Shown here: positions 1-13,502 of the stretch, piece after piece | Layout: each line of letters opens with the position of its first letter | Numbering within the stretch: position 1 is the stretch's first letter | From: Saururus chinensis | Taxonomy: Eukaryota; Streptophyta; Magnoliopsida; Piperales; Saururaceae | DNA: 64,000 bases | Direction of reading: 5' to 3' | Assembly: GCA_035235625.1 (NCBI GenBank) | Contig: CP141143.1 | Coordinates: forward strand, 31,692,592 to 31,756,591 | Translations under genes and position numbers: made by a program | The notes under the pieces: generated by a model | What the model saw: the letters and a program-made list of their open reading frames with translations, nothing else | Databases searched by the model: none | Told to the model about the DNA's origin: nothing

Positions 1-1055
1 AGTTCTCACTTTACTAGATATTGGACTACCATGAATTAGATCTCAATCTTTGCCTAAAGTCTAGCCCACCCTATCCACAACATAAAGTAAGGTGTCAGTA
101 GGGCTCATGGACCCTAGTATCGAGATTTCTACTACCATGGTCATCGAAATCTCCTATATTTCATTGTGGAGGAATAGTCATTTTTTTATCTTCTAGTCCA
201 TTTGAACTAAACTCCAGGGCCAGAGGAACGGCTCTACATAACTCTCATCCTTAGAGAGCCGGAAGAACATGTTCCTTTTTCATATCATACCATTCCATTT
301 TTCATGACTAAAAGACTTACTTGAGGTGCCAATAAGGCACTTGAAATCTCAAATCATTTGTGCTAAATGCAATCAATTCAAGGTGACCAAATCATCACAT
401 CTCATGGTTTCATACACATGCATGAGGGTTACTAACCCTTGATTAGCATATGCTTACTCAACATTCCATACACTTCACAAGGTCCTCAAAAATCATGTAA
501 TTTTATGTAATTACTATATAACTTATTCCTTACTATATAACACATTAAAATCTTTACTACGAAATACCATTGGTAACCTCACTCATAGGTCGGCCAGGTC
601 ACTAATGACCATCGGTAGATCCTCTGATGTGTCGAACCCTCATCGACAATCGGTTGGCTGGGTAAGCCCACCTCACCAATGTGTCGGTCTCACTGCCGAT
701 GACTAGTCAATATGCATGGTTCTGTATGCATGCATGGACCATTGTATCATCTTACTTTCACCTTGGCTACTTCACTGATGATCGGGAAAAACATGATAAG
801 TCTCCCCTTCCTTCCCAACACATTTTTCTTGCATCAAAACTATTAGAACTCATTCCAAAACAAGTTACAAACTAATTTAAGTCACAAAAATATTAAACTA
901 GCCATAATCTGAATTCAAGATTAAAGCACCTTTATGCAAAGCACAGCTTAAGAAAATGCGTAAACATGAGTTCCTAATCATTAAGAACTTAAAGAAAATA
1001 AAAAATGAGAATTCTATTCTTGAAATTCAAGTGGAGTTTTCAATCTGACATGTAT
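1..1055. other. No gene recognised
   Basis: AT-rich sequence without long frames, RNA gene or clear repeat structure. Confidence 0.5.
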
Positions 1056-1779
1056 TGTAACGCTTGAGATTTTTCATACATTTCCCTTAAAATTCATGGA
1101 AAATATTTGCAACATAACGGCTGTAAATCGGGACAAATGACGAATACAAAACCTGTGAAAGTAGTCCAAAATTTAAAACATCACACAACAATCATTTTCC
1201 CATCCAAATTTTTACTCATTTGATTAAACATTGTACGCCCAAACCAAACATCCTCAGGCACTTCTCAAAAATAAACGTATGAATAAATTGCTATGATCAT
1301 TGACTTTAAATTCAAATCTCTCCCAGGCATCCCTGAGTGTAAGTCCCATAACAGTCCATAGTCTAATCCAAATTACAAGTCCAAAAAGATAAACATCTTA
1401 ATTCTCATCTCACCCAATACATCAGATCGTGGCACAAAATAATACTCGTAGCGGGTCAAGTATATACTTGAGTCCAAGGGAATCAATCTACCATGGAAAC
1501 CAACATCCATCTCCAGGAGCTCTCCGTCACAAACTTGTAAAAGCCTCCCGAACAACAGCGCTAAAAATAGGGTAATGAGTATTTTCATACTCAATAGGAA
1601 AATACTCAGTAGGGTAGTTTTAAATAGTGAACTCATTAAGTCCATACATAGATGCGTTCATGCAACTCAAATATGAAGCAAACAAACATATCATAATCAT
1701 GCTCATACGCATACAATCACACATAGCATCATGCTAAAATCATATCATCAAACCGATCTTACAAATACGCCCTTAATCA

Positions 1780-2060
1780 GGGTCTTACAAACTTACACAT
1801 ACTTGTACGACCTTACTCATACAATCATTTGCTTACTCATATAACTTACACATACTTGTACGACCTTACTCATACAATCTTATACTTACTCATATAGTCA
1901 TACGCGTACTCATATAACTTACACATACTTGTACGACCTTACTCGTACAATCTTACTTAGAATCATACTCTTACAGTCTTACTCATACTCTTACAGTCAT
2001 GCTCATACTCATACTCTTATAGTCAAGCTCATACTCATACTCTTACACTAGTACACATAC
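1780..2060. repeat. Degenerate tandem repeat of CTTACACATACTTGTACGACC type
   Basis: Irregular repeats of ACTTGTACGACCTTACTCAT and CATACTCTTACAGTC words with period 20-60 lie within the long LTR-like block. Confidence 0.6.
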
Positions 2061-3328
2061 TATCAACCACTAAAGCTCATTACAACTAATAAGCTCCAGC
2101 ATCGAAATGGAAAAGAATGTCATTTGGGCATTACCTTAACCTCTGGGGAGTGACTAGACGCCATGGACTTTTCCGAAGGCAAGGCACACCAATGCTCATG
2201 GGGCACATGATCAAACAGGTAAGAGCAGGTCTATGATACTACTTACCTGATCATGCAAACATAAACACAAACACCCACACTTTAGGGGCCATTCAGTTGC
2301 CCACCATAATGGGTCTTATAGTGCCATAGAATTGCCCACGATAATGGGTCTTATAGTGCTAGTGGCACTCTTGGGAAGAATCATACAATGCTCTCAATAT
2401 AGCATCAAACTTCTGGGTTTATACAACACACATACCAAATAAAAAACATACATCGCTCTCAATAGAGCATCAGACATATGGGGCTCAATACAACACACAT
2501 ACCAAATAAAAAATATGCATCGCTCTTAACAGAGCATTAGACGTCTAGTGCTCTATATAGCACATAGACAACATCCCGCAGGATAAACACCATGATAAGA
2601 TATGAGAAATGCTCAGCCGACTCATTATCGGCTAGCTCAAACACAAAACTTAATCCATCGAAATCCTCTGGTCTCAAACTCACAATGCTATCATTAACTT
2701 TACTTATAATTCAAGTTTGAATTAAGTAAGTTATGTGGTATAATTATGCCACACAAACTCTCAAACATACTATGCTCTATTGATCAAACCGAAGTTGAGC
2801 CCGATATGAAACCCTAGTTCGTTAAGGCAAAACACTTCACTTAACCTGTCCATCTTACAACATACACACCGTACACCAAAATCTTACGTATTCATACAAT
2901 CTCCACTATCCACCTTATGGCCAAAACATCTTACACAAATGTCATCAAACTAAGCTCCTTAGAGCCAAATCCAGTTATCACCCTCTTACTAATACCTCAC
3001 TTATTATGCTTACTTTTAACTTTATAATTTGTATGTTATGCTTGTACAATTATGCACACTCTTACTATCTAACAATCCCCAAACATACGCTCTAATCCAA
3101 ACAAAACAAATCGCTCCAATCCTCGCCCATCAAACTTACATCATCTGTCTTCTGTCATATGCTTACACATCCACAACAAATCTAGATGAAAACCTCTGTC
3201 ATCTCTTGCTGTCCATCGCCCATACTTTTGCTCCACACATGCATACACATATCCATCAAATAGGTATATAGCCATCATATGTATGTCCATCACACATGCG
3301 TATAACATATACATACTTCCATGTATTG

Positions 3329-3716
3329 CTTACCAACATACTCATTAGCCATCACTAGCACACTCATACACATCCATACACGTAGCTTACTAACATACTC
3401 ACTAGCCATCACTAACACACACATACACATCCATACACGTAGCTTATTAACATACTCACTAGCCATCACTAGCACACACATACACATCCATACACGTAGC
3501 TTACTAACATACTCGCTAGCCATCACTAGCATATACATATTCCACATACATAGCTTACAAACATACACACTAGCCATCACTAGCACATACATGCTTCCAC
3601 ATATGTAGCTTACAAACATACACGCTAGCCATCACTAGCACAACAAAGTTCCACACACGTAGCTTACAGACATACACGCTAGCAATCACTAGCACATACA
3701 TACTTCCACATACTTA
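3329..3716. repeat. Minisatellite, seven units of about 54-58 bp
   Basis: Units run from GCTTACTAACATACTC through AGCCATCACTAGCAC to ACATCCATACACGTA. Because several units are exactly 57 bases (19 codons), both strands stay open for about 100 codons, with peptide repeats like SLLTYSLAITSTHIHIHT. No promoter, splice site or conserved protein is associated, so I treat the frames as a by-product of the repeat length. Confidence 0.85.
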
Positions 3717-5561
3717 CAACCAACATGCATGTCATATGCATTTCAACATGACATAATTCATCCTCTTACATCATGTAAATGGATCATAATCTAACATCCA
3801 TAGCATTAAATCATATAGTCCTAGCATGTTGCTACTCATTTAAAGCATGCTATCATGAAATTACAAGTTTAAAGCTCCCCTACCTCGAAATCATGACTTT
3901 CGATGGCGAGCACATGACAGTGGCGGCGTCAGTGGCAGAATTGGCGGTCAAAAGCTTTGCCAAGTTGAGAGAGTTGTTGTCCCTAGGGTTTAGGAAGCGC
4001 CAGAAAAAATCATGGCCAAATGGCACGACACATTTTAGTGCGGCAAAATCCACAATCCACGGTGGCACACTAGGGCAGCCGGGAGAAGGGTCATGCCAAC
4101 ATAAGTGGCAGTGTGACTAGAAGTCGAGGGTGTACTCACTAAAGGTCGCCCAATGGCTGAGAAATACTCGACCGGCTGCACGCCGTAGAAATTGGCTGCA
4201 GACAACACCAACAACGGCAATTTCGCGTCAACAAGGGCCCACATAAGGGTGAGGGGCATGGAGCGATGCTCAAGGATAGAAGAGAGGTGGTGGAGGACTC
4301 CGATGTCAACTCCGTTTGGTGGTAGAGCCAACTGATGAACAAGCGGCACAAATACGGCGCCTAAACCCAAAAACACACACACGTGGCTACATGCACACAT
4401 GGCCAAAAAGTGCCACTCTAGGGGGGAGATGGGTCGGACGGTGGCGGCCCAAGGTCCACAAAGGGGCAACGGAGTTAGGGCCAGGAAGTGGTGGCCGATC
4501 GAAGCAGCAACATTGCCAATTGCCACCCACAACCAACACATTTGGTGCGGGCAGCTATGCATCTCACATGGTATAGGGCAAAGGCAAGCGGCCCATTCTG
4601 GGCAGAGGTGTAATTGGCCAAGTGGGGCTGGCCAGCGCTGTTGCCGAGCAGGGGTAGAGCTCACGATGGCCAAATGGCACACGGCTCACCAATGATAATG
4701 ACCTGAGATGCACCAAAAACATCTAATCGGGCGGAGCATGACAATAGGGCAAAGCGGGGTCAGAAACGACAACCACTAATTGACACTGGGTCAAGGTAGG
4801 CTGGACGGAGTTCAACTGGAGTTCGTTCGGTGGCCAAACAATGACCGGAAACACCTGGGTCTAAAAAAATGTCACCGACAATGATATGAAAATATAAACA
4901 AAACCCGACCAAAGTACTGGTAGCTCACAGGGGAGCAAAGAAAGCATGGCAATGGCTCTAGCCAGTGCCTATGGGTTGCTAGCGGCTAAACAAACATAAG
5001 TCTAGTTGAGGGTAGCCGCATCGCACCCCCACGGCTCAAAAACAAGAATAAGAGTGGAGAAAAACTAAAGAAAAGTCTCGTACCTCGTGGAGGAGCGAAG
5101 AGGCCATGGCGGTGGTCATATCTGGTACCTACAAACTCGTGGTGGTGAGGTAAAGAGGATCCTGATAAGAACTGACAGAATTAGAGGACAGAGGAGAAAA
5201 AACAAAGTGATCAAAATCTCACTCGGGTTCTCACAAAACTTACTGGACGTGAAAAAGTTATTGGAAGTCGCTCTAGGAATCCAATCTTTGGATTTGATAT
5301 TTATATAACTTCTTTTTAAATTTTCCATCTACATCCCTAGTATGCGTTCACTTATTGTTTATGCGTTGTACCTCCAAAATTTGCACCGTAAGCGCACAGT
5401 GATGCATGCGGCCTGCTACTAAGCCCCACACCCAACTCTACGGGTATAAATATGTGGTAAATACACAAATACAATATGCTAAAGTGTTACATTTTCTCGT
5501 TGAAAATATAAAAAAATAGCAAAAAAATCACAAAAAATTGTAGAAAAATCAGGGCATTACA

Positions 5562-7163
5562 TGTACCGATACAAAGCTTCCCTTCTATGACACGAGTCTT
5601 CCTCTCGATTTGCACTTGGATACTAATCTTTCGATGCTAGGACTCCCTTCTCTCTCCCAATTTAGGATTTTACTCTATTTAAATTGGGATAACTACTTAT
5701 GGAGTCTTGTAACTGCAAAACTACCTAATTTTTTGAGCTAACTAATGCATACAATTATTATCGATAGATCATCAACACACTGATGCCTACTAATAGTAAT
5801 ATTGTACTATATCATCGGTAGCCGACTGACATGTCGGTGGCTTTCTGGTGATTAAAAATAAACTTTTAATTAAATATAAAAAATTGTTTCCCCTCTTGAA
5901 AACATGGGGTATCATACAAAGCATTTGCTTTAAGGGTTTAGGGCAAGTTGTAGTGTAGACTTTTCTTCTTGTAGCTTCAAATTATTACACTTCTTTAAGT
6001 TTGTTTCTAGGCCCATGAGAGTTCAATTTATTGTTGATATTAGTCAGGGTATCACATGACAGACTAGTGCCCAACATTAGATCTTGTAATTATTTTAAAG
6101 TGACCTAGATATTTTAGTAATGTATTTATTCTAAATCTTGATTTGTGAAAAAGAGAATGTTATGTCTCGAATGTGATTTGTTTATTTCTATAATTGATGA
6201 CAAATGGTTATTTTGCTTCATCTCAATAAAGATTTTAGTGCATGTTTTTCAAAAAAAATTCTAGAAATTGCATGTATAAAATTGGAGACATGACACTGGG
6301 TATACCATATACTCAACATCCTTGTGGCATAGGTACTTTATAGAAGTAAGCTTACTTTGGGATATTTGTGGCATGACGAGGATGACAACTTTAGGCCACT
6401 TAGGATGCATGTTTCTTTTATTTCATGATGTTATCAAATTTATGTGTGGATACTAACAACTTTTAAAAATTAATCTAGTTAACTTAACGATCAATTTTAG
6501 TAATATAATGTAGTAGATTAAATTACCCAAATTGAAAACCATCTAGAGTGCAAAAATTAAACAATCAAGCACATAAAACACAAAATCTTTTGCTTGAAAA
6601 ATCCATCTAGGGAAAAACCACTAGATCTCGTCTAGCCATTCAAAATCTACTACGTAGAAATTTAGTATAGGTCAACTTAGAACAATATCTCGATTTACTC
6701 AAGATGTACTTCACTTCTCGCCTAACCAATATCCCCTTAGTTTTACCTTTCATGCCAAGTTTTCTAATATTAGTGTCTTGAATCTTCTCATCATATGATT
6801 CTCTCCAAATCTTCACTAGAGAATGTCAACAATCACTTTTTAGTTATTAGACTATTTCAAAGAGATAAAATCAAGTATTTTTAGGGTATAGGACAAACTC
6901 TCAAGACAAACATCATATTAAATAAACATGATTTCAGAAGATTTGAATGACTTAAAGGTATGAAATAAACAAGAAAAGATCGCTTGAACCAAAGAGTTTG
7001 AGATACACAAGAGAAAAGAGACAAATATCACTCTATATCAAACTATCATTTTTCCAAGGTGAAGTACGTTTGTCCCTCTTATTTTTTTGTGGAACATACC
7101 TATTTAGAGATAGGGTATGTCAAAGTTGAAGATTATGACAAGCTTGAAACAAACGAGTAATCT
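5562..7163. other. No gene recognised
   Basis: AT-rich DNA with no frame or terminal repeat that I could support. Confidence 0.5.
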
Positions 7164-7200
7164 CTCCATCCCAAAATAAGTGTCCTATTTTGGGATGGAG
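7164..7200. repeat. Stowaway terminal-repeat remnant (perfect short palindrome)
   Basis: CTCCATCCCAAAATA, seven bases, then TATTTTGGGATGGAG, followed by TA. The word is the standard Stowaway terminus, so the two ends appear joined with the interior lost. Confidence 0.6.
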
Positions 7201-7586
7201 TAGTATTTTAGGACACTACCCCTTAGATAGTCTATTTACTGATCGAATCACTTATGCAGGCCTATAGAGTAAGAAGTAGATTGATCAATCAATGAGGTAC
7301 TGTAAATTACTAGAGGGTAGACTGATCGATAAACTTTCAGAAAATTAAGAAGCAGTCCAAACTCAATTCTGATTCTTTTGAATAATTGTTACATGTAATC
7401 TTTTTCGTTGATTTTATTAAATATTTAACATCTTCAAACTTCAAAAACTCTTTAAGTTCATATTGATCTTTTAAATCAACAATTATATATCTAGATACAA
7501 AATGAATCAATTAGTAATTTTATCATATAATTTTTCAATACATGATTTTTACTCTATAGAATAGACATACATTATGAATTGACAAC

Positions 7587-10500
7587 TAGGGCTGCCAATG
7601 GAATGATATGGTGATGGCATAGCTTATTCCATTACTATATCAATTTCCTAAATCTTTATCCATAACCCATTATGGCCAAAGGTTTCTCTAAAGTTTACTA
7701 TCGATAGGCCCATACACGCTTGCCAAAGCCCATTCTTTACTATCCACTGTATTCCAGGACAAAATCGAGATTGTGAAAAAGCAAATAGATGAGTCAAGCT
7801 TCTTGATAGCTGTAACACCCCAACCCAAAAACCGATCCGGACCAAGGGTTATTCGAAAAACAGAACCAGAGTTTAGTAAATTAAATAGAAAAATTAAAAT
7901 GAGACCAACTAGGAGCGGCAAACTCTATTAATTGTAGCTCATGGAAACTATATTAATTCAGATTTGAAAAATTGAATTCGAATAATTTATATTTCAAAAT
8001 ATTTTTGTTTCATATCGCAGACAAAGCCATACTCCAATACCATTTGTAACACCCCAACATGAAAACTGACCTGAGGGTTATTCGAAAAACAGAACTTTAG
8101 TTTAGTAAATTAAACAAAAAAATTAAAATGGGACTAACAAGGAGCAACAGACTCTGTGTGCGAGAGTATAAATGTTCTTCTATGCACTACGGAACTTTAG
8201 CATCCCATTGCGCATTGCTCAAAACAAACCTAATTTGGATCATGCCATCGCGGCATTTCATTGGTTGCCTATATACATAGTGAATAATGTCTACAACGTT
8301 ATTCCAATATGATCGAATAGTTTTGCCAATTGGCTATTACACGCATCACACATCAAAAAATCATATACGTTAAAATACATGTATTGTTATATCCAAATAA
8401 ATCATTCAAAACTAGATAAAAATCTCATAAAACAATGGAGTCAAACAGAAGCTCATAAATCAACAGAAATACATATCTCACTCTATCATAGAAGTGAGTA
8501 GAATATTATTAAAATCACACATGTCTCTCTATCTCCGAGTGGTAGCAAAACACAAAACAAAGTAGATCAAATCACATTAGACAATAATAGATTTCATCTG
8601 ACCATAAAAGATCATATTAAATCAGATCGGAGCATATCAGATTAAACAAAGTATTCCATAGCAAATAGGATTAGAGCATATCATATAAAATCGGATCAGA
8701 ATGTATCATAATCTACTAGATCATAGCAAAACATATATCTTAATTAAAATATATTATTAATTAAGATATGCATGCATATTAATTTAATTAAATAAAAAAG
8801 TCTAGAATGCTTACTCGCCTATTAGTTTCGGAAGTCGTGATGTTTGGAGTTGTTCGTTTCTATTGGGCATCCTCCTTTTTCTTGTCTAGAGATGGTGGGA
8901 AGAACCTCCTCTAACTCCGGAACAACTTTCTCATTATGTTTGAAGGCGGCGAACATAATTTCCCCTACTCGAAGATACTTTTCTCTTTCTGTGCCCATAG
9001 GCAACTGACAAAACATCCCCTACCTGGAGTTACTTTTCTCTATTTGTGGCTGTAGGCTGCAGATAGAACCTCCCCTACCCGGAGACACATTTTTCTTTTC
9101 GTGCCCGTAGGCTGCAAACAAAACCTCCCCTTAACCTGGGGATGTACCTCACACTACAAGGCCTTATCATGGAGGATGGAGTCACCCCTACTCAAGGCCA
9201 CTTCCCTCGCTATGGCCCGAAGATGGAGGACAAAACGTTCTCTTACTCCGGGCCACTTCTCTCTCTTTAGGGCTCAAGGGTAATGGACATAGTCTCCTCT
9301 TATCCCAGTGTATTTCCCCCTTATAAGGTTGCTAACTGGAAGAATGAATGCTTCCATTGCGTAGAACACCCTCGAATTAGCTAAGAATGTATTTTGAACA
9401 GAAGAAAACAGACTTAAAATGAATCCGAAAACTCTCCCAAAAGTTTGAACAGAAATGAGTATTTATAGAAGAATGACGTGAGAGTGTACATCGGAAGGCA
9501 GAATATGCATGCACCTGCTCGCACCACATGGCACATTTTGATTTGACCAAAAAATATGGTTGGCGTGCATCACGCGCGTGTAATGCACCCGTCACACTGG
9601 ACCCGTATCGCACAGACGACCATGATTGCACATCGCGGCACATCCTGCGCCTCATCTCGGCTCGGCTAGCTGATGTCAGCTATTATGTCTTTTCTTTAAT
9701 ATTTCATTATTATTTCATTCAAACATAATTTAAAATTTAAAATGTAATGACTTCTTATCCCGAAGTTGAAATTGCGCATTCTTGGTACAAATGGGCTCGT
9801 ATTGACAAACCCTTCCAAACTAGACCCACATGAGTAGGTTTTCTTGCATTTTTCAAGTGAATCCCACCCATGTTGCATGCTGCTGTCATAACTTTCATTC
9901 CTAACCTCAAATTCGCGTGTTCTTCGATTTGTTACACTCGTTACTTCAAGCTCTATTTATATACAGGGATTTCATTGATTGAAACCCCTTAACATTTAAC
10001 AAAGAATTACATAATTACCCCTAACCCATTAGTTTAGGCATAATCGGAACACAGGGTGCTACAACAACCCTCTGATCCCACAACAATAGAATACCACCCG
10101 CACTCTGTCAACCAGCAAAACTTCCCCATTGGAGAAACAATTACTCCACACCTCTCTAAAAAACTTCTTAAAAACAATACAACACTGGGTTTCCTGCAAA
10201 AGAATAAAGTAAGGGCTCCAAGAATCAAACCGACTTTCACTATCGCTCTACGGTCTGCTTAACAAAGTCCCCTAACATTCCAAGAAAGAATTTGGATCTT
10301 CATGATGAAGCTCCAAAAATGAGACCCTTTAAACTCAAAGAGAAGGACCGTGCCAGCTAATCTAAACAAGCAAGGGATTCCCGATCTACAACTGCCCTAG
10401 CGCTCAACTTTCCTTTCTTTTAAAATTAAGATACCTAGCTGATTTGGCAACGACATAGCTTGAAATTCTTCTTTGAGTGGCACAAGTCTTTATTGAGGAG

Positions 10501-11854
10501 ATATAAATTTGAACCCATCCTTCCAAAAGGAAGATGTCTTTTGTTTTCCCCTTGTAGGGATTGTCTTGCGATCATATTGGCATGGTTTCCCAAGCTATAT
10601 CCATTAACTAAAGGTATAGGCTTTTTCATATCCGCTCCATCCACTAATAATTGGCCGATTAATTGGTTAACCATTATCCATTACACTTTCATAAGGATTC
10701 ACAATTCAATGTAATAAACACACCATCTTAAAATTTATAGCCTGTTTGGCAAAATAAATAGACTCTTCAAATTTTCTTAATCTAAGTAGTTCATAGCATA
10801 TGCAGGGTGAATGCTAACTAGATAGACACATCCAACTTAATCTTTATCTTACATACAACTTAAATATTACAAAGTATTTGGAGAACTAACTAATAGACTC
10901 AAATCAACTTATGAAATAAAAGATTCAAAATCTCCTTAGGTTAAAAATGAAAATAACCTACTTAGGGTTTGAAATTCGATTTAAAATTATAATTTTGATG
11001 GAAGAAAATTAATAATCTAAATTGGGGAAGTGAAAATTGAAGATGATTAAGATAAACAATTATAAGATTAAGGGGTGATTAAGGGGAAAACCTCACCTTA
11101 AGAAGGGTTTCTTATTTGGAGAATGGGGGTAGAGCTTAGCCTTCTTCATATTCTCAACCCTTTTTTATTTGAAAATAGTTAAAGTTTTTTTATAGTAAGG
11201 CTTATGGGCTAGGAATTGAATTGTTGTGCTAGAAAATTGGTGAAAAAGCCTTAAGTTACCATTCAAAGTGTACTCTTGACTCAAAAACAAATTTAATTAC
11301 ACTCAATCTCACTTAAACAAATTAAAAGAAGGTTGGTGGCCCATATGGGTAGCATGTCATCCCACATACCCACAGTGAGGCCTACTTGTTTGATTAATGA
11401 AAATGGAAAGAAAATGTCTTTAAATATGTAGAAATTAGGTGAATAATGCTTAACAGTAATACTCTAAACTAAAATAAAATTAAACCTTAAGAAATTCACA
11501 AATAACCTAACTCATTACTTAACAAAAATCAAATCAAATTAAATTGACAACAAATAAATTAACAAATTTAAAAGAAAATAATTTAGAGATCTTATATATT
11601 ATATATAAAATATATAAAAAAAATATATGCATATTATATATAAACTTAATATGTAGAATATTTTTACAAATATGACAAACAAGTAATGGATAAATGGGTA
11701 TGAAATAACTTTTTTTGTAACGGTTCCATTTAGAAAATGATCAGATAAATTATTCTCTTATTTACCCATTAAATAAATTTAACCATACTATTTAACATTT
11801 TAGCAGTATGGTATATATGATAAAATAATATAACGGGTACCATTGATAGCCCTG
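7587..11854. mobile_element. hAT-type DNA transposon, interrupted by an LTR remnant
   Basis: The left end TAGGGCTGCCAATGGAATG and the right end (inward) CAGGGCTATCAATGGTACC form an inverted repeat of the common plant hAT type. The flanks TTGACAAC (7579-7586) and GTGACAAC (11855-11862) match at seven of eight positions, as an aged 8-bp duplication would. About 2 kb of its own DNA remains (7587-7810 and 10064-11854), AT-rich and without a recognisable transposase domain. An LTR remnant fills the rest. Confidence 0.78.
7811..10063 (-). mobile_element. LTR retrotransposon remnant inside the hAT element
   Basis: Read on the minus strand, an LTR of about 2 kb starts TGTAGCACCCTGTGTTCC at 10063, has a TATAAATA box near 9465, and ends GGGGTGTTACA at 8045. 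It is followed by TGGTATTGGAGTATGG, which resembles the initiator-Met tRNA primer site. A second LTR tip of about 110 bases ends at 7811. The rest is missing, so the copy is broken and old. The family cannot be fixed from LTR sequence alone. Related pieces occur at 23740-23960 and 25927-26872. Confidence 0.7.
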
Positions 11855-11862
11855 GTGACAAC

Positions 11863-12642
11863 TTGCATGGCAAACATGGACGTGCAATCTCAAGCGTTGG
11901 TTGCATATACATAGGGCACATATAATTGTGCACCTTGGAAGTTTTGTGTATCATGTAAGTGTAACGAATCTCTCTAAAATAGGGGTGCTCATGGACATCC
12001 ATAGTCTAGATATCCATCTATGTCTGCATCTTTTTATATATAAAGCAGACAATTTTTTTGTATATGGGGCAAACACATACCAAGTTTTATGTCCGCCCTA
12101 ATGGGGCACTATAGACGTGAACATACCTTTTTCTGTATCAGCAGATGTTCGCATCTACCACCGTTACCCAATACTCCTATAAATATTAGTGTATTATTAA
12201 ATACTAAAAGTAAAAAATAGAATTTAGTACATATGTATTATATTATGATAGTTCTAACATGATACATAACTTAAAAACATAAATTCAGTACTTATGTGAG
12301 TACTTATATAAATGTTGAATAATTTAAAAATATAAATTAAAAACCTATATAATATATTAAGACAGTCTTAACATACTAGATAGGTACTTTACAACTTAAA
12401 ATTATGAATTTAGGACCTACCTAACATATTAAGATAGTTTTAACATTCTACATAGTTACTAGATAATTTAAGTTAAAATAAAATTTAAATATTAAAATTT
12501 TAATCTAAGTTTGTCCGTATTTATTTGACTTTAATTATGCAAATAATAAATAAATATGGACAAATACGCATCTCTGTATATGTGTCCATTTCTATCTATA
12601 AACAATTCCCAAATAGGGAAGATGGGCCGAAGAACCCCAGAT
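11863..12642. other. AT-rich spacer upstream of the qRRM gene
   Basis: Contains several loosely repeated AACATACTAGATAGGTACTT-like words (12240-12460) and nothing coding. Confidence 0.45.
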
Positions 12643-13495
12643 TATATATGTGCCGTCTATAGCCGAAATTTGGCAAGACGCGCGTGTAATGCCGAAAAAT
12701 CCAGAATTAAGATACGCAGTCTGCCTTTGATCGGGTCCGTCTGCTGTTCTCTTCTTCTTCAGAGTCGCCACTGGTTTTGGGGGAGAGGAAGTGGAAGGGG
12801 GAAAAGGGAATTCCGGGCTTGTACGGGAAAATGTTCTCCAAAGGGTAAGGGGGTCTCAATCCATGTCCCACTATCTGGGGCGCTCAAATTCTTTGTCAAT
12901 TGTTCTTGTTGATCACATCTATGATTAGGGTTTAACGATTTATTGTTCTTGTTCTTCTCTTGTCTAGTGGTGGGTCGATTTAGGATGTAAAGTTTACGTA
13001 GTTATTCTAATTCTAAATTTGTTTCTGGTTGTTCAGACTGACAGTAAACGTTCAGTTTAACTTGTAACACTTCGCATCCAAGTTTGATTTATTTGCCTTT
13101 GCACTATATTTTAAGCCATTGTATTATGATCCATATGGCTGGTATTTTAGCATGAGGATGAGTTGATGACCTATGAAAGTTTTCGTTTATGTCTTTTTTT
13201 TATCATAAATTTACTTTTCTCTAGCTTATTATGTTGACTTCCTTTTTTGCTGAGCGGTATTTCTATTTGGGGTTTGTTTCTTGGTTTTTTTGTGATAAGA
13301 TGGGAAGATATTTATGCAGAATTGAGCATTGAAATCATTTTGCACTTGTTTGTTTTGATCGCATGTGATTTCTTCATTTGTTTAAAATGTTTGCAAACTT
13401 CAATCAGTACTCAATAGTCCACATTCAGCTGGGCGGGTTGTATTCAAGTGTTATTAACGGGTGGGTTGTTTTTATGGGTTTTTTGGGGACTGAAG
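12643..13495 (+). other. Promoter, 5' UTR exon and leader intron of the qRRM gene
   Basis: A TATATAT tract near 12643 could be a TATA box. The next 200 bases are pyrimidine- and then purine-rich and look like a transcribed leader. A donor GTAAGG begins at 12845. The following 650 bases are T-rich and lack long frames, as expected of an intron. The acceptor TGAAG ends at 13495, so the spliced leader would resume seven bases before the ATG. Leader introns are common in plant RNA-binding protein genes. Transcript evidence is absent, so the boundaries are inferred. Confidence 0.55.
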
Positions 13496-13502
13496 GAAAT
13501 AC

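Larger units (their letters stand above)
1056..5561 (-). mobile_element. Very long (4.5 kb) solo-LTR-like block
   Basis: On the minus strand the block opens TGTAATGCCCTGATTTTTC at 5561, has a TATATAAATATC promoter box near 5300, and closes CAAGCGTTACA at 1056. The flanks TGTAT (1051-1055) and TGTAC (5562-5566) agree at four of five bases, as expected for an LTR-element target duplication. No primer site or gag-pol follows, so it reads as a solo LTR, probably of a Ty3/gypsy group with large LTRs. The interior includes tandem repeats near 1780-2060 and 3329-3716 and a GC-rich part at 3890-5050 with chance open frames. It is diverged and non-coding. Confidence 0.65.

Noticed and set aside
4035-4695. 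Overlapping frames of 70-215 codons on both strands in a GC-rich part
   Set aside because: They lie inside the LTR-like block, overlap each other, resemble no family, and are explained by low stop-codon density in GC-rich DNA.
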